From contig NZ_JALNMH010000009.1 of the NCBI RefSeq assembly GCF_023156535.1, positions 1-64,000 on the forward strand: DNA of 64,000 bases. The letters are read 5' to 3'. The notes under the pieces were generated by a model, which ran no database searches, had not been told where the DNA came from, and saw nothing but the letters and a program-made list of their open reading frames with translations. This document shows, piece by piece, positions 19,753-30,844 of this stretch. A program made the translations under genes and the position numbers. The stretch is from Pseudomarimonas salicorniae (lineage in GTDB: Bacteria; Pseudomonadota; Gammaproteobacteria; Xanthomonadales; Xanthomonadaceae). Numbering within the stretch: position 1 is the stretch's first letter; each line of letters begins with the position of its first letter.

Positions 19753-20379
19753 TTACTTCGAATAGAGTTCGACGATCAGCGCTTCGTTGATGTCTGAAGG
19801 CAGGTCGGAGCGCTCGGGGACGGCCTTGAAGACGCCGGTGAACTTCTTGGCGTCGACTTCCATCCAGGCCGGGGTCAGGTCCATCTCCTGGGCCAGGGTC
19901 AGCGACTCCTGGACGCGCAGCTGGCGCTGGGCCTTCTCGGCCAGGCTGACCACATCACCGGCCTTGACCTGATAGGAAGGCAGATTGACGGACTTGCCGT
20001 TGACCTGAACGCCGCGGTGAGAAACCAGCTGGCGGGCCTGCGGACGCGTAACCGCGAAACCCATGCGGTACACGACGTTGTCCAGGCGCGACTCGAGGAG
20101 CTGCAACAGCGACTCGCCGGTGTTGCCCTTCTTCGAGGACGCCTTCTTGTAGTAGTTGCGGAACTGCCGCTCGAGCAGACCGTAAATACGCTTGACCTTC
20201 TGCTTTTCGCGCAGCTGGACGGCATAGTCCGACAGCTTGCCCTTGCGGGCGCCGCCGTGCTGGCCGGGCTTCTGCTCGAGCTTGCACTTGGAATCGATCG
20301 CGCGAGCCGGGGACTTCAGGCTGAGGTCGGCGCCTTCGCGACGAGCCAGCTTGCAGGTGGGGCCGATATAACGTGCCAT
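19753..20379 (-). CDS. rpsD: 30S ribosomal protein S4
   Basis: The 208-residue 16S rRNA-binding assembly protein has an S4 RNA-binding domain at about 97-160 ([27 protein letters not shown]). The N-terminus [16 protein letters not shown] is typical. In E. coli S4 represses the alpha operon through its leader; the spacer before rpsM here is the place to look for that site. Confidence 0.99.
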   Translation of the reverse strand: MARYIGPTCKLARREGADLSLKSPARAIDSKCKLEQKPGQHGGARKGKLSDYAVQLREKQKVKRIYGLLERQFRNYYKKASSKKGNTGESLLQLLESRLDNVVYRMGFAVTRPQARQLVSHRGVQVNGKSVNLPSYQVKAGDVVSLAEKAQRQLRVQESLTLAQEMDLTPAWMEVDAKKFTGVFKAVPERSDLPSDINEALIVELYSK

Positions 20380-20392
20380 GACTTCTAGCTCC

Positions 20393-20785
20393 TCAGACTC
20401 GGCGCTTCTTGGGCGGACGGCAGCCGTTGTGCGGAATCGGCGTGACGTCGATGATGTTGGTGACCTTGTAGCCGCAGGCGTTCAGCGAACGCACTGCCGA
20501 CTCGCGGCCCGGGCCCGGGCCCTTGATGCGCACTTCGAGAGTCTTCAGCCCGTAGTCCAGCGCGACCTTGCCGGCCTTCTCGGCGGCAACCTGGGCGGCG
20601 AACGGGGTCGACTTGCGCGAACCGCGGAACCCCGCACCACCCGAGGTGGCCCAGGACAGGGCATTGCCCTGGCGGTCGGTGATGGTCACGATCGTATTGT
20701 TGAACGAGGCGTGGACGTGCGCGATGCCGTCGGTGACGACGCGCTTGATCTTCTTCTTGCCCTTGGAGGCAGCAGGCTTGCTCAT
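20393..20785 (-). CDS. rpsK: 30S ribosomal protein S11
   Basis: The 130-residue platform protein contains [19 protein letters not shown] and the C-terminal [11 protein letters not shown], both diagnostic of S11. It lies 13 bases before rpsD and 11 bases after rpsM. Confidence 0.99.
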   Translation of the reverse strand: MSKPAASKGKKKIKRVVTDGIAHVHASFNNTIVTITDRQGNALSWATSGGAGFRGSRKSTPFAAQVAAEKAGKVALDYGLKTLEVRIKGPGPGRESAVRSLNACGYKVTNIIDVTPIPHNGCRPPKKRRV

Positions 20786-20796
20786 GGCGTCGGTCC

Positions 20797-21153
20797 TTAC
20801 TTCTTGATCTGCTTACGCGGGCCCTTGCGGGTACGCGCATTGGTGCGGGTGCGCTGGCCACGAAGCGGCAGGCCGCGACGGTGACGGAGACCCCGATAGC
20901 AGCCAAGGTCCATCAGACGCTTGATGCTGATACCGATCTCGCGGCGGAGGTCACCCTCGACCACGTACTTGCCGACCTCGGCACGCAGGCGCTCGATTTC
21001 CGGCTCCGACAGGTCGCGGATTTTGGTGTTGGAAGCGACGCCGGCGGCTTCGCACACCTTCTTGGAACGGGTGCGACCGATTCCGTAGATACTCTGAAGG
21101 CCTACCCAGACATGCTTCTGGACAGGCAGATTGACACCGGCAATGCGCGCCAT
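20797..21153 (-). CDS. rpsM: 30S ribosomal protein S13
   Basis: The 118-residue head protein has [19 protein letters not shown], the [13 protein letters not shown] helix-hairpin region and the basic tail [17 protein letters not shown]. It is the first gene of the alpha operon. No rpmJ precedes it. Confidence 0.99.
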   Translation of the reverse strand: MARIAGVNLPVQKHVWVGLQSIYGIGRTRSKKVCEAAGVASNTKIRDLSEPEIERLRAEVGKYVVEGDLRREIGISIKRLMDLGCYRGLRHRRGLPLRGQRTRTNARTRKGPRKQIKK

Positions 21154-21331
21154 GGGTGTTCTCCGAATGAATTTTTTGCGCAGTGAACTGGAAAGGATAC
21201 AACGGCTTCGTGTTTTTTGGAACCCCTCTCGCGGGCGAGCGGGGACGGCACGGGTGTGTGGTGCCCGTGCTCCGACGTTGCGGCCGGTCTAGCGGGCCCG
21301 CCCCCGAAGGGCCGAACCCGTTCGACTGCCG
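21154..21331 (-). promoter_or_regulatory. secY-rpsM spacer: alpha-operon leader, no rpmJ
   Basis: The 178 bases where many bacteria encode L36 hold no L36-like frame on the minus strand. Instead there are two hairpins: GCACGGG/CCCGTGC (21248-21254 with 21264-21270, nine-base loop) and CTCGC/GCGAG (21228-21239). In E. coli this region carries the S4-binding leader. The hairpins are visible; S4 binding is inference. Confidence 0.45.
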
Positions 21332-22690
21332 CTATCCGCGCGCGAAGCTGCCGCGCGAACCGCCCTTCAAATTGGCCTTCTTCATCAGGCTGTCATACTG
21401 ATGAGACATCAGATGCGCCTGGATCTGCGCGGTGAAATCCATCACCACGACCACGACGATGAGCAACGAGGTGCCCCCGAAGTAGAACGGCACCGGCCAG
21501 CCCAGCCGCAACAGCTCCGGCAGGAGGCAAACCAGCACCAGGTAGACGGCGCCCGCCCCGGTCAACCGGGTCATCACGCCATCGATATAGTCCGCGGTCG
21601 CCTTGCCCGGGCGGATACCCGGAATCAGTGCGCCCGACTTCTTCAGGTTCTCGGCGTTCTCCTGCGAGTTGAACACGAGCGCCGTATAGAAGAAGGCGAA
21701 GCCCATGATCATCGCACCGTACAGGAACATGTGCAGCGGCTCGCTGGGAGCAAGGGCCGCCGAAAGATTCTGCAGCCAGCGCTGATCGCTTCCGGTGCCG
21801 AACCAACTGGACGCGGTGGCCGGGAACATGATCAGCGACGAAGCAAAGATCGGCGGAATCACGCCGGCCATGTTGACCTTGAGCGGCAGATAGCTGCTCT
21901 GGTTCATGTAGGCGGAACGGCCACCCTGGCGCCGCGCATAGTTCACCGTGATGCGGCGCTGGCCACGTTCCACGAAGACCACGAATGCAGTAACCAGCAG
22001 GACCAGAACCAGAACCAGGATCACCGCCAGCGGGCTCAGATCCCCATTGCGAGCCAGTTCCAGCGTGCCGACAACGGCGCCCGGCAGTCCGGCCACGATG
22101 CCGGCAAAGATGATCAGCGAGATGCCGTTTCCGACGCCGCGCTCGGTGATCTGCTCGCCCAGCCACATCAGGAACATTGTGCCCGCGGTCAGCGAGATGA
22201 TCGCCGTCATGATGAACCCGGGGCCCGGGTTGTAGACGATCGGAATGCCTGACCCGGCGCCCGATTGCTGCAGGGCGATGGCTACGCCCATGGCCTGGAA
22301 TGCAGCCAGAAGGACGGTGCCGTAACGGGTGTACTGGGTGATCTTCCGGCGGCCCGACTCACCCTCCTTACGCAGTGCGGCGAGGCTCGGGAAGATGTGC
22401 GAGGACAGCTGCACGATGATCGACGCAGAGATGTAGGGCATCACGTTCAACGCGAACAGGCTGAAGCGCTCCAGAGCGCCGCCCGAGAACATGTTGAACA
22501 GGTCGACAATGGTGCCCTGCTGGGTGTCCATGAAGCGGACCATTGCCTGAGGGTCGACGCCCGGCACCGGAATGAAGGTGCCGATGCGATAGACGATCAG
22601 GGCGCCCAGCACGAACAGCAAACGCTGACGAAGCTCGGTCAGCTTGCCGAGCCCCGCCAGTGCATTTCCCGCCTTTGGCGACTGGGCCAC
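21332..22690 (-). CDS. secY: Protein translocase subunit SecY
   Basis: The 452-residue channel protein of the Sec translocon has ten membrane helices, with family stretches [40 protein letters not shown]-like sequence at about 75-90, and [14 protein letters not shown] near the last helix. It starts at GTG (22688-22690), with GGAG six bases upstream. It is the last gene of the spc operon. SecE lies at 48.3 kb. Confidence 0.98.
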   Translation of the reverse strand: MAQSPKAGNALAGLGKLTELRQRLLFVLGALIVYRIGTFIPVPGVDPQAMVRFMDTQQGTIVDLFNMFSGGALERFSLFALNVMPYISASIIVQLSSHIFPSLAALRKEGESGRRKITQYTRYGTVLLAAFQAMGVAIALQQSGAGSGIPIVYNPGPGFIMTAIISLTAGTMFLMWLGEQITERGVGNGISLIIFAGIVAGLPGAVVGTLELARNGDLSPLAVILVLVLVLLVTAFVVFVERGQRRITVNYARRQGGRSAYMNQSSYLPLKVNMAGVIPPIFASSLIMFPATASSWFGTGSDQRWLQNLSAALAPSEPLHMFLYGAMIMGFAFFYTALVFNSQENAENLKKSGALIPGIRPGKATADYIDGVMTRLTGAGAVYLVLVCLLPELLRLGWPVPFYFGGTSLLIVVVVVMDFTAQIQAHLMSHQYDSLMKKANLKGGSRGSFARG

Positions 22691-22693
22691 GGA

Positions 22694-23128
22694 TTACTCC
22701 ACGCGCCCGCCGGCGGCTTCAATCGCCGCCTTGGCACCCGCCGTTGCCAGCACGCCCTTGAGCACGATCGCGCGGCCGATCTCGCCCTTCTTGACGACCT
22801 TGGCCTGCTTGGCGGTGCTCGGGACCAGCTTGGCAGCGCGAAGCGCGGCAAAGTCGATCTCGGCGGCATCCAGCAGTTCGAGCTTGTAAAGCAACACCTC
22901 GGCGGTGTCCTTGGCGATACGCGAGCGGAAACCCACCTTCGGCAGGCGACGCTGCAGCGGCATCTGGCCGCCTTCGAAGCCCGGCTTCACCTTGCCCTTG
23001 CCGGTACGTGCGTACTGGCCCTTGTGGCCGCGGCCGCAGGTCTTGCCAAGGCCGGAGCCAATACCGCGACCAACGCGAACGCGCTCCTTGCGCGCACCCG
23101 GGGCCGGCTTGAGTTCATTCAGACGCAT
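22694..23128 (-). CDS. rplO: 50S ribosomal protein L15
   Basis: The 144-residue protein begins [20 protein letters not shown] and has the Gly-rich [18 protein letters not shown] and [15 protein letters not shown] of L15, an intermediate 50S assembly protein. It ends three bases before the secY GTG. Confidence 0.98.
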   Translation of the reverse strand: MRLNELKPAPGARKERVRVGRGIGSGLGKTCGRGHKGQYARTGKGKVKPGFEGGQMPLQRRLPKVGFRSRIAKDTAEVLLYKLELLDAAEIDFAALRAAKLVPSTAKQAKVVKKGEIGRAIVLKGVLATAGAKAAIEAAGGRVE

Positions 23129-23152
23129 GAGAACTTCTCCTAGAGGCCGAAC

Positions 23153-23341
23153 TTACTGCTCGACCTGGACCAGGTAATAGACCTGGTTGATCAGACCACG
23201 AACGCTCGGGGTGTCCGGCAGTTCACGCACATCGTTGGTCTTGCGCAGGCCCAGCGCCTTCACCGACAGACGGTGACGCGCCTGGGTGCCGCGCAGACCC
23301 TTGACCAGACGGACCTTGATGGTCTTCTCGGCCTTAGCCAT
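23153..23341 (-). CDS. rpmD: 50S ribosomal protein L30
   Basis: The 62-residue protein has [19 protein letters not shown] and [16 protein letters not shown], the short bacterial L30 form. Its start overlaps the rpsE stop by eight bases, suggesting coupled translation. Confidence 0.97.
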   Translation of the reverse strand: MAKAEKTIKVRLVKGLRGTQARHRLSVKALGLRKTNDVRELPDTPSVRGLINQVYYLVQVEQ

Positions 23342-23840
23342 GGCTCAGCTCCTCGACGGACTTGCCGCGCTTGGCGGCGACCTGGGACGGCGAGTTCATC
23401 GCCTTCAGACCCTTCAGCGTGGCGCGGACCAGATTGATCGGGTTACGCGAACCCACGGCCTTGGCCAGGATGTTCTTCACGCCAACCGCTTCGAGCACCG
23501 CACGCATGGCGCCGCCGGCGATGACACCGGTACCTTCCGAGGCCGGCTGCATGAACACCCGGGCCGCGCCGTGGTTGGCCTTGATCGGGTACCACAGGGT
23601 GCCGTTGTTCAGCTCGACCGAGATCATGGCCCGGCGGGCATGCTCCATCGACTTCTGGATGGCCACCGGCACTTCGCGTGCCTTGCCATAGCCGAAGCCA
23701 ACCTTGCCAGCGCCGTCGCCCACCACCGTCAGCGCGGTGAAGGTGAACTGGCGACCACCCTTCACCGTCTTGGAGACGCGATTGACGGCAATCAGCTTTT
23801 CCAGCATGCCGTCGCTGTTTTCGCGATCGTTCGTGCTCAT
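23334..23840 (-). CDS. rpsE: 30S ribosomal protein S5
   Basis: The 168-residue protein has the S5 double-stranded-RNA-binding fold ([21 protein letters not shown], residues 27-47) and the C-terminal domain with [17 protein letters not shown]5 takes part in decoding accuracy. It overlaps rpmD. Confidence 0.98.
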   Translation of the reverse strand: MSTNDRENSDGMLEKLIAVNRVSKTVKGGRQFTFTALTVVGDGAGKVGFGYGKAREVPVAIQKSMEHARRAMISVELNNGTLWYPIKANHGAARVFMQPASEGTGVIAGGAMRAVLEAVGVKNILAKAVGSRNPINLVRATLKGLKAMNSPSQVAAKRGKSVEELSHG

Positions 23841-23900
23841 TGAGATTTCCTGCTTGCTTACGGCCTGGGCCGCTTATCGTTGTGGGAAGGGCCGTGGCCC

Positions 23901-24254
23901 TTAGAACTGCAGACCGGCTTCCCGGGCTGCATCGGCCAGCGCCTTGACGCGGCCGTGGAAGCGATAGCCGGAGCGATCGAAAGCGACCGACTCCACGCCG
24001 GCAGCCTTGGCACGCTCGGCGACCAGCTTGCCGACCTTGGCCGCGGCCTCAATATTCTTGCAGCCCTTGAGGCCGTCGCGGACGTCGGCCTGAACGGTCG
24101 ACGCGGCAGCGATGACCTTGGAGCCGTCGGCGCTGAAGACCTGGGCATACAGGTGCTGGCCGGTGCGCAGCACGGACAGGCGCGGCACGCCAAGGGTACG
24201 GATGTGCGAACGGGCCGACTTGGCGCGACGCAGACGGGCAGATTTCTTATCCAT
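23901..24254 (-). CDS. rplR: 50S ribosomal protein L18
   Basis: The 117-residue 5S rRNA-binding protein contains [16 protein letters not shown] and the C-terminal [24 protein letters not shown], diagnostic of L18. It works with L5 in the 5S particle. Confidence 0.98.
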   Translation of the reverse strand: MDKKSARLRRAKSARSHIRTLGVPRLSVLRTGQHLYAQVFSADGSKVIAAASTVQADVRDGLKGCKNIEAAAKVGKLVAERAKAAGVESVAFDRSGYRFHGRVKALADAAREAGLQF

Positions 24255-24311
24255 GGTTCCAGTCCTCGAAAGCTGAAAGCGCTGGGTCGTGGCGGGATCA
24301 CCGCCCCGGCA

Positions 24312-24839
24312 TTACGCCTTCTTGGCTTCCTTCATGATGATCTTCTCGCCGGCATACCGCACACCCTTGCCCTTGTAGGGCTCAGGCGGGCGGAACGCAC
24401 GGATCTTCGCCGCGGCCTGGCCGACGCGCTGCTTGTCCGCACCCTTGATCAGGATCTCGGTCTGCGTCGGGGTCTCGATGGTCACGCCTTCCGGTGCGGT
24501 GAACACCACCGGATGCGAGAAGCCCAGCGAGAGGTTCAGGTCCTTGCCCTGCACCGAGGCGCGGTAGCCGACGCCGACCAGCTCAAGCTTGCGCTCGAAG
24601 CCGGTGGACACGCCGGTAACCATGTTGGCGAGGATGGCGCGGACGGTACCGGCCATGGCGATCGACGCATCGTCGGCCGGCGAGATGTTCGCCACGCCGT
24701 CGTCGATCGAAACATTGACGTTGGCCGGCTTGACCATGGAAAGGGTTCCCTTCGGGCCCTTCACGGCAATCGCGTCGGCGGAGACGGAGAGCTCGACGCC
24801 CTTGGGCATCGGGATCGGCTTCTTGGCAACTCGGGACAT
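24312..24839 (-). CDS. rplF: 50S ribosomal protein L6
   Basis: The 175-residue protein starts [20 protein letters not shown] and ends with the L6 signature [16 protein letters not shown]. The ATG at 24839 gives the usual N-terminus; a frame extended by 14 codons upstream is rejected. L6 sits near the factor-binding site. Confidence 0.98.
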   Translation of the reverse strand: MSRVAKKPIPMPKGVELSVSADAIAVKGPKGTLSMVKPANVNVSIDDGVANISPADDASIAMAGTVRAILANMVTGVSTGFERKLELVGVGYRASVQGKDLNLSLGFSHPVVFTAPEGVTIETPTQTEILIKGADKQRVGQAAAKIRAFRPPEPYKGKGVRYAGEKIIMKEAKKA

Positions 24840-24852
24840 CGTTCGGCTCCGC

Positions 24853-25248
24853 TTAGGCAACCAGGCAGATGACTTCGCCACCCACGCCTTCGGCGCGAGC
24901 GCGGCTATCAGTCATGATGCCCTTGGAGGTGGAGATGATCGCGACGCCGAGGCCACCAAGGACCTTGGGCAGCGCGTCCTTGCCGCGGTACTGGCGCAGG
25001 CCCGAGCGCGAAACACGCTCCAGACGCTCGATCACCGGCTTGCCGAGGTAGTACTTGAGAACGATCTCGAGTTCGCTCTTGGCACCCTGCGACTGCACGC
25101 GCGCGTCGAGGATGTAACCCTCGTCCTTGAGCACGTTGGCGAGCGCGACCTTCATCTTCGATGAGGGCATACGCACGGTGGGCTTGCCCACAGCGGCCGC
25201 ATTCTTGATGCGGACCAGCATGTCGGCGATGGGATCAGTCATGCTCAT
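24853..25248 (-). CDS. rpsH: 30S ribosomal protein S8
   Basis: The 131-residue protein begins [18 protein letters not shown], as in E. coli, and has the C-terminal [13 protein letters not shown] motif contacting 16S helix 21. In E. coli S8 represses the spc operon at the rplX-rplE junction. AAGGA precedes the chosen ATG. Confidence 0.98.
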   Translation of the reverse strand: MSMTDPIADMLVRIKNAAAVGKPTVRMPSSKMKVALANVLKDEGYILDARVQSQGAKSELEIVLKYYLGKPVIERLERVSRSGLRQYRGKDALPKVLGGLGVAIISTSKGIMTDSRARAEGVGGEVICLVA

Positions 25249-25301
25249 GATGCATTCCTTGAGTAAGCACCGATATCCGAAACGGATTCAGCTTGAAAGG
25301 G

Positions 25302-25607
25302 TTACCAGCTGGCCTTGCGAAGGCCGGGGACGTCGCCGCGCATGGTCGCTTCGCGAAGCTTGTTGCGGCACAGGCCGAACTTGCGGTAGACACCGCGCGG
25401 ACGACCGGAGAGTTCGCAACGATTGCGCTGACGCACAGGCGAGGAATCACGCGGGAGCTTCTGCAGCGCGATCTGCGCCTCCATCTTCTCCTCGTACGAG
25501 GCGGTCTGGCTGCTGACAACCTTCTTCAGCGCCTCACGCTTCGCAGCGTACTTCTTGGCCAGCTTCTCGCGCTTGATCTCGCGATTGATCATGCAGGTCT
25601 TGGACAT
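25302..25607 (-). CDS. rpsN: 30S ribosomal protein S14, zinc-free type
   Basis: The 101-residue protein is the long S14 form, with [25 protein letters not shown] near the C-terminus. The paired CxxC zinc ligands of the short form are missing, so this is the C-minus type. [20 protein letters not shown] is a standard start. Confidence 0.97.
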   Translation of the reverse strand: MSKTCMINREIKREKLAKKYAAKREALKKVVSSQTASYEEKMEAQIALQKLPRDSSPVRQRNRCELSGRPRGVYRKFGLCRNKLREATMRGDVPGLRKASW

Positions 25608-25621
25608 AGGTCTCTCGTCGC

Positions 25622-26161
25622 TCAGTTGCGGAACGGGAAGCGGAAGGCCTCAAGCAGCGCCTTTGCTTCTTCGTTGGTCTTCGCCGTGGTGGTGATGGCG
25701 ATATCCATGCCGCGGATCGCATCGACCTGGTCGAAGTCGATCTCGGGGAAGATGATCTGCTCCTTCACGCCCATGTTGAAGTTGCCACGACCGTCGAAGG
25801 AACGTCCCGACACGCCGCGGAAGTCACGCACGCGCGGCAGCGAGATGTTGATCAGGCGGTCAAGGAACTCGAACATCTTCGCGCGGCGCAGGGTCACCTT
25901 GCAGCCGATCGGCCAGCCGTCGCGAATCTTGAACGACGCAACCGAGACACGAGCCTTGGTGGTCACCGGCTTCTGGCCAGCGATCTTAGTCATGTCGGCA
26001 ACAGCGTTTTCAAGGATCTTCTTGTTGCCCACGGCCTCACCGACACCCATGTTCAGGGTGATCTTGGTGACGCGCGGGACTTCCATCACGTTCTTGTATC
26101 CGAAGCGCTCCATCAGCTTCGGCACGACGTCATTCTTGTAGATCGTTTCAAGCCGGGTCAT
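25622..26161 (-). CDS. rplE: 50S ribosomal protein L5
   Basis: The 179-residue 5S rRNA-binding protein has [27 protein letters not shown] and [20 protein letters not shown] two codons earlier (26167) is only three bases from the GAGG ribosome binding site. The ATG at 26161 is at normal spacing and gives the E. coli length. Confidence 0.97.
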   Translation of the reverse strand: MTRLETIYKNDVVPKLMERFGYKNVMEVPRVTKITLNMGVGEAVGNKKILENAVADMTKIAGQKPVTTKARVSVASFKIRDGWPIGCKVTLRRAKMFEFLDRLINISLPRVRDFRGVSGRSFDGRGNFNMGVKEQIIFPEIDFDQVDAIRGMDIAITTTAKTNEEAKALLEAFRFPFRN

Positions 26162-26172
26162 GGCCACATTCC

Positions 26173-26487
26173 TCAGGCGTCAATCGCCTCACCGCTCGAG
26201 CGGAACACACGCAGTTTGCGTCCATCCTCGAGCACCTTAATTCCGACCCGGTCGCCCTTGCCGGCGGCGGGATTGAAGATCATCACGTTGGAAACGTGAA
26301 TCGGCGCCTCTTTTTCGACGATCCCGCCGGCCTGGTTGGCCTGCGGATTCGGCTTGGTGTGGCGCTTAACCAGGTTCACGTTCGAGACGACCACCTTGTC
26401 GCCGGCCACGCGGACAACTTCGCCCTTCTGGCCCTTGTTCTTGCCGGTGATCACGACAACCTGATCACCCTTGCGGATGCGATTCAT
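26173..26487 (-). CDS. rplX: 50S ribosomal protein L24
   Basis: The 104-residue assembly-initiator protein has a KOW motif at the N-terminus ([22 protein letters not shown] region, residues 5-26) and [12 protein letters not shown]. It is between rplN and rplE in the conserved spc order. Confidence 0.98.
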   Translation of the reverse strand: MNRIRKGDQVVVITGKNKGQKGEVVRVAGDKVVVSNVNLVKRHTKPNPQANQAGGIVEKEAPIHVSNVMIFNPAAGKGDRVGIKVLEDGRKLRVFRSSGEAIDA

Positions 26488-26497
26488 GGCGGTTACC

Positions 26498-26866
26498 TCA
26501 GAGAACTTCGGGAGCCAGAGACACGATCTTCATGAACTTCTCACCACGCAGTTCGCGGGTGACCGGTCCGAAGATGCGGGTGCCGATCGGCTCCTGCTTG
26601 TTGTTGAGCAGCACGGCGGCGTTGCCGTCGAAGCGGATCAGCGAACCGTCGGGGCGACGAACGCCCTTGCGGGTACGCACGACCACCGCATCGTAGACCT
26701 CACCCTTCTTGACCTTGCCGCGCGGGATGGCGTCCTTCACCGACACCTTGATGATGTCGCCGATGTGGGCGTATCGCCGCTTGGAACCACCGAGCACCTT
26801 GATGCACATCAGTTCCTTGGCGCCGCTGTTGTCCGCTGCGGAAAGCGTGGACTGCATCTGGATCAT
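26498..26866 (-). CDS. rplN: 50S ribosomal protein L14
   Basis: The 122-residue protein begins [20 protein letters not shown] and has [20 protein letters not shown], the L14 signature. It contacts 16S rRNA in bridge B5/B8. It is the first gene of the classical spc operon, although no separate promoter is obvious here. Confidence 0.98.
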   Translation of the reverse strand: MIQMQSTLSAADNSGAKELMCIKVLGGSKRRYAHIGDIIKVSVKDAIPRGKVKKGEVYDAVVVRTRKGVRRPDGSLIRFDGNAAVLLNNKQEPIGTRIFGPVTRELRGEKFMKIVSLAPEVL

Positions 26867-26879
26867 GGCTTACGTCCCC

Positions 26880-27140
26880 TTACTGCGCGGCGCGCGTGAC
26901 GATTTCGACCACGCGCCAGTTCTTGGTCTTGGACAGCGGACGGCACTCGGTGACGCGAACCACGTCGCCTTCCTGGCACCCCTGCTCGTCGTGGGCGTGA
27001 AGCTTGGTCGAGCGCTTGATGTACTTGCCGTACAGCGCGTGCTTGACCTGACGCTCGACGAGGACGGTGACCGTCTTCTGCATCTTGTTGCTGACGACGC
27101 GGCCTTCGACCGTGCGCAGCTGGTTGGTGTTCTCGCTCAT
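26880..27140 (-). CDS. rpsQ: 30S ribosomal protein S17
   Basis: The 86-residue OB-fold protein contains [20 protein letters not shown] and the S17 signature [18 protein letters not shown]. It lies between rpmC and rplN with short spacers. Confidence 0.98.
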   Translation of the reverse strand: MSENTNQLRTVEGRVVSNKMQKTVTVLVERQVKHALYGKYIKRSTKLHAHDEQGCQEGDVVRVTECRPLSKTKNWRVVEIVTRAAQ

Positions 27141-27151
27141 GTCGATCGCCT

Positions 27152-27337
27152 TTACTTGCCGCCGCCCAGCAAGGTCTTGACCTGCGCGATTTCGCGCCGG
27201 ACCTTGCTGACCTGGTGGGTCTGGTTCAACTGGCCGGTCGCCTTCTGCATGCGCAGGCTGAACTGCTCCTTGCGCAGGTCAAGCAGGTGGGCCTTCAATT
27301 CGTCAGCCGACTTCTGGCGGAGATCCTTGAGTTCCAT
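27152..27337 (-). CDS. rpmC: 50S ribosomal protein L29
   Basis: The 61-residue two-helix protein has [18 protein letters not shown] and [20 protein letters not shown]29 lines the tunnel exit near L23. Its ATG overlaps the rplP stop by one base (TGATG). Confidence 0.97.
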   Translation of the reverse strand: MELKDLRQKSADELKAHLLDLRKEQFSLRMQKATGQLNQTHQVSKVRREIAQVKTLLGGGK

Positions 27338-27750
27338 CAGCGCACCGTCCGGGTCACAAAGGTGGTCCTAACCGAGAGCTTGGCCGCGGCGAGACGGAAC
27401 GCTTCGCGCGCGGTCTCCTCCGGGATGCCCTCGATCTCATAAAGCATGCGGCCGGGCTGGATCGGGGCGACCCAGTACTCGACGTTGCCCTTACCGTTAC
27501 CCATACGCACTTCGATCGGCTTCTGGGTGATCGGCTTGTCCGGGAAGATCCGGATCCAGAGCTTGCCGCCACGCTTGACGTAGCGGGAAATGGTCCGGCG
27601 AGCAGCCTCGATCTGGCGGGCGGTCAGCTGACCACGGCTGACGGCCTTGAGGCCGTACTCGCCGAAGCTGACGGCAGCGCCGTTCCAGGACAGGCCCTCG
27701 TTCCGGCCCTTGTGTACCTTGCGGTACTTGGTTCGCTTGGGTTGCAACAT
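27337..27750 (-). CDS. rplP: 50S ribosomal protein L16
   Basis: The 137-residue protein starts [19 protein letters not shown] and contains [20 protein letters not shown] and [20 protein letters not shown]16 helps position the A-site tRNA. It is translationally coupled to rpmC. Confidence 0.98.
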   Translation of the reverse strand: MLQPKRTKYRKVHKGRNEGLSWNGAAVSFGEYGLKAVSRGQLTARQIEAARRTISRYVKRGGKLWIRIFPDKPITQKPIEVRMGNGKGNVEYWVAPIQPGRMLYEIEGIPEETAREAFRLAAAKLSVRTTFVTRTVR

Positions 27751-27762
27751 GGTCGTGCTTCC

Positions 27763-28464
27763 TTACTTCGCGCCGCGCTCGCGACGGCCTTCGCCCTCGC
27801 GTCGCTCGTCCTTGGCTTCGGCACTTGCCGCGGCCAGGTCGAAGACTTCGCCCTTGTAGATCCAGGTCTTGATGCCGATGACGCCGTAGGTGGTACGCGC
27901 TTCGGCAAAACCGTAGTCGATATCCGCACGCAGCGTGTGCAGCGGGACGCGACCTTCGCGATACCACTCCGAACGTGCGATCTCGGCACCGTTCAGGCGG
28001 CCAGCGACGTTGACCTTGATGCCCAGGGCACCCAGGCGCATCGCGTTGCCGACGGCGCGTTTCATCGCGCGACGGAACATGATGCGGCGCTCGAGCTGCT
28101 GGGCGATCGACTCAGCCACCAGCTGGGCGTCCAGCTCGGGCTTGCGGACCTCGGCAACGTTGATATGCGCCGGGACGCCCATCATGTCGCTCACCTGCTT
28201 GCGCAGCTTCTCGATGTCCTCACCCTTCTTGCCGATCACCACGCCCGGGCGGGCGGTGTGGATCGTGACGCGGGCGGTCTTCGCAGGGCGCTCGATCTGG
28301 ATCTTGGAAATGCCAGCTTGGGCAAGCTTCTTGCGCAGCATCTCGCGGACCTTGAGGTCGGCGGCAAGATACTGGGCGTATTCGCCCTTGTTGGCATACC
28401 ACTTGGAGTTCCAATCCTTGGCGATGCCAAGGCGGATACCGGTCGGATGAACTTTGTGACCCAT
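27763..28464 (-). CDS. rpsC: 30S ribosomal protein S3
   Basis: The 233-residue protein has the KH RNA-binding domain ([18 protein letters not shown] at about 75-92) and the S3 C-terminal domain ([19 protein letters not shown]). S3 is part of the mRNA entry helicase. The last 20 residues are charged and poorly conserved (Glu/Arg/Gly-rich). Confidence 0.98.
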   Translation of the reverse strand: MGHKVHPTGIRLGIAKDWNSKWYANKGEYAQYLAADLKVREMLRKKLAQAGISKIQIERPAKTARVTIHTARPGVVIGKKGEDIEKLRKQVSDMMGVPAHINVAEVRKPELDAQLVAESIAQQLERRIMFRRAMKRAVGNAMRLGALGIKVNVAGRLNGAEIARSEWYREGRVPLHTLRADIDYGFAEARTTYGVIGIKTWIYKGEVFDLAAASAEAKDERREGEGRRERGAK

Positions 28465-28476
28465 CGTGCCTTCCCG

Positions 28477-28812
28477 TTACTTGGCCGAGCCCACCACCAC
28501 AGTGATGTGGCTGGTGCGCTTGAGGATGCGAGCTCCACGACCCTTGGCGCGGGCATGGAAACGCTTCATGGTGGTGCCTTCGTCGACGAAGATCCGGCTG
28601 ACCTTCAACTCGTCGACATCGGCGCCGTCGTTGTTCTCGGCGTTGGCAGTGGCAGACCAGAGCACCTTGTAGATGATCTGGGCGGCCTTCTTGTCGCTGA
28701 ACTTGAGGAGGTTCAGCGCACGGCCAACCGGGAGGCCACGCACCTGGTCGGCGACCAGACGGGCCTTCTGCGGAGAGATGCGCGCACCGCGCAGGAGTGC
28801 TTTGGCTTCCAT
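28477..28812 (-). CDS. rplV: 50S ribosomal protein L22
   Basis: The 111-residue tunnel protein has [19 protein letters not shown] and the extended hairpin around [20 protein letters not shown]. The hairpin tip lines the exit tunnel where macrolides bind; no insertion or deletion is evident. Confidence 0.98.
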   Translation of the reverse strand: MEAKALLRGARISPQKARLVADQVRGLPVGRALNLLKFSDKKAAQIIYKVLWSATANAENNDGADVDELKVSRIFVDEGTTMKRFHARAKGRGARILKRTSHITVVVGSAK

Positions 28813-28822
28813 GGTTCTCTCC

Positions 28823-29095
28823 CTACTTCGACTTCTTGTCGCCGCTGTGACCCTTGAACGTACGGGTCAGGGCGAACTCGCCGAGCTTGTGACCGACCAT
28901 GTTCTCGTTGACCAACACCGGCACATGCTGCTTGCCGTTGTGGACAGCGATGGTGTAGCCCACCATGTCCGGGACGATCATCGAACGACGCGACCAGGTC
29001 TTGATCGGCTTCTTGCTGTTGCTCGCCATCGCTGCCTCGACCTTCTTCTGAAGGTGCAGGTCGATGAACGGGCCCTTTTTGAGTGAACGTGCCAT
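28823..29095 (-). CDS. rpsS: 30S ribosomal protein S19
   Basis: The 90-residue head protein has [39 protein letters not shown] and [16 protein letters not shown], all standard S19 blocks. It lies between rplB and rplV. Confidence 0.98.
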   Translation of the reverse strand: MARSLKKGPFIDLHLQKKVEAAMASNSKKPIKTWSRRSMIVPDMVGYTIAVHNGKQHVPVLVNENMVGHKLGEFALTRTFKGHSGDKKSK

Positions 29096-29106
29096 GGCCG
29101 CTCCGA

Positions 29107-29928
29107 TTACTTACGACGGCGCACGATGAATTGCTCCGTGCGCTTGTTGTTGCGGGTCTTGTAGCCCTTGGTCGGGACGCCCCACGGCGACACCGGATGA
29201 CGGCCACCCGAGGTACGGCCTTCACCACCGCCGTGCGGATGGTCGACCGGGTTCATCGCCACGCCGCGGACGGTCGGGCGTACGCCCAGCCAGCGCTTGG
29301 CGCCGGCCTTGCCGATCTTGCGAAGGCTGTGTTCGCTGTTGCCGACCTCGCCAATGGTGGCGCGGCAGTCGGCGGGCACCTTGCGCATCTCGCCGGAGCG
29401 CAGACGCAGGGTCGCATAGCCCTGCTCGCGGGCAACCAGCTGGGCGGAAGCACCCGCCGAGCGTGCGATCTGAGCCTTCTTGCCGGGCTTCATCTCAATG
29501 CAGTGCACCGTGGTGCCGATCGGGATGTTGCGCAGCGGCAGCGTGTTACCGACCTTGATCGGTGCATCGCGACCGGCCAGGAGCTGCTCACCCACCTCGA
29601 CACCCTTCGGGGCGATGATGTAGCGGCGCTCGCCGTCGGCGTAGCACAGCAAGGCGATGTGCGCAGTGCGGTTGGGGTCGTACTCGATGCGCTCGACGCG
29701 GGCCGGGATGCCCTCCTTGTCGCGCTTGAAGTCGATCACACGGTAGTGCTGCTTGTGGCCACCGCCACGGTGGCGGGTGGTGATGCGGCCGGCGTTGTTG
29801 CGGCCGCCGGTGCGGCCCTGCGGCTCGACCAGCGCCGCATGCGGCGCACCCTTGTGCAGCTCGTTGTTGACGACACCCACCTTGGCGCGGCGGCCAGGCG
29901 AAGTCGGCTTGTACTTGATCAATGCCAT
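29107..29928 (-). CDS. rplB: 50S ribosomal protein L2
   Basis: The 273-residue protein of the peptidyl-transferase region has [17 protein letters not shown], the OB/SH3 core and the conserved C-terminal block [18 protein letters not shown], which contains the essential histidine. It follows rplW by 11 bases. Confidence 0.99.
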   Translation of the reverse strand: MALIKYKPTSPGRRAKVGVVNNELHKGAPHAALVEPQGRTGGRNNAGRITTRHRGGGHKQHYRVIDFKRDKEGIPARVERIEYDPNRTAHIALLCYADGERRYIIAPKGVEVGEQLLAGRDAPIKVGNTLPLRNIPIGTTVHCIEMKPGKKAQIARSAGASAQLVAREQGYATLRLRSGEMRKVPADCRATIGEVGNSEHSLRKIGKAGAKRWLGVRPTVRGVAMNPVDHPHGGGEGRTSGGRHPVSPWGVPTKGYKTRNNKRTEQFIVRRRK

Positions 29929-29939
29929 CGTTCTGGTCC

Positions 29940-30233
29940 TCAGGCCTTGGCCGCCAGGTCGATCGACTGGCCATCGGCCAGCTTCACGTAAGCCTTGCGC
30001 CAGTCCCCGCGGCTACCGCTGCGGAAACGGAAGGTCTTGTTCTTGCCCTTGACGTTGACGACGTTGACCGCCGTCACCTTCACGCTGAACAGCTGCTCGA
30101 CAGCCGCCTTGACGTCGGCCTTGGTGGCGTCCTGCGCCACCTCGAACACGTACTGGTTGATCTCCTGGGCACGCGCGGCCTTCTCGGAGATATGCGGCGC
30201 ACGCAGCACCGACAGGATCTTCTCGCTGCTCAT
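29940..30233 (-). CDS. rplW: 50S ribosomal protein L23
   Basis: The 97-residue tunnel-exit protein, docking site for trigger factor and SRP, has [20 protein letters not shown] and [16 protein letters not shown]. The ATG at 30233 overlaps the rplD stop (ATGA), so I prefer it to a GTG three codons earlier. Confidence 0.97.
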   Translation of the reverse strand: MSSEKILSVLRAPHISEKAARAQEINQYVFEVAQDATKADVKAAVEQLFSVKVTAVNVVNVKGKNKTFRFRSGSRGDWRKAYVKLADGQSIDLAAKA

Positions 30234-30832
30234 GCCAGCCACTCCTCGACCTTCTTGACCGCTTCGGCGGTCATCACCACCTCGGTCGCACCGACCAGGG
30301 CTACCGGATCCAGACCCTGCACGTCACGAACCTGGACGAAGGGCAGGTTGCGGGCAGCGAGGTAGAGCGCCTCGGTGCCGCTCTCGGTGACGATCAGCGG
30401 ACGCGACACTTCCAGCGACTTCAGCTTGGCAACCAGCTCGCGGGTCTTCGGCTGCTCGATCTCGAACGCGTCGACCACCTTGAGGCGGCCCTGGCGATTC
30501 AGCTCCGACAGGATCGCGGCGACCGCGGCGCGGTACATCTTGCGATTGACCTTCTGCGCGAAGCTGCGCGGACGCGCGGCGAACGCGCGGCCACCGCCGA
30601 CGAAGATCGGGGCGCGGTAGTCACCGTGACGCGCACCGCCACCCTTCTGCTTCTTGAACTTCTTGGTGGTGCCGGACATGTCCGAGCGCGACAGCTGCGC
30701 CTTGGTACCAGCGCGGCCCGCATTGCGGAAGGCCACCACGACCTGGTGGACCAGGTCTTCGTTGAATTCACGGGCGAAAACGCTGTCGTTCACCTGCAGC
30801 GCCTTGCCCGAGCCGATCACGGCGAGTTCCAT
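30230..30832 (-). CDS. rplD: 50S ribosomal protein L4
   Basis: The 200-residue protein has the extended tunnel loop ([20 protein letters not shown], about 62-81) and ends VKKVEEWLA. In E. coli L4 represses its own S10 operon at a leader hairpin; a different hairpin leads the operon here (31872-31899). Confidence 0.98.
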   Translation of the reverse strand: MELAVIGSGKALQVNDSVFAREFNEDLVHQVVVAFRNAGRAGTKAQLSRSDMSGTTKKFKKQKGGGARHGDYRAPIFVGGGRAFAARPRSFAQKVNRKMYRAAVAAILSELNRQGRLKVVDAFEIEQPKTRELVAKLKSLEVSRPLIVTESGTEALYLAARNLPFVQVRDVQGLDPVALVGATEVVMTAEAVKKVEEWLA

Positions 30833-30844
30833 CGTTATGACTCC

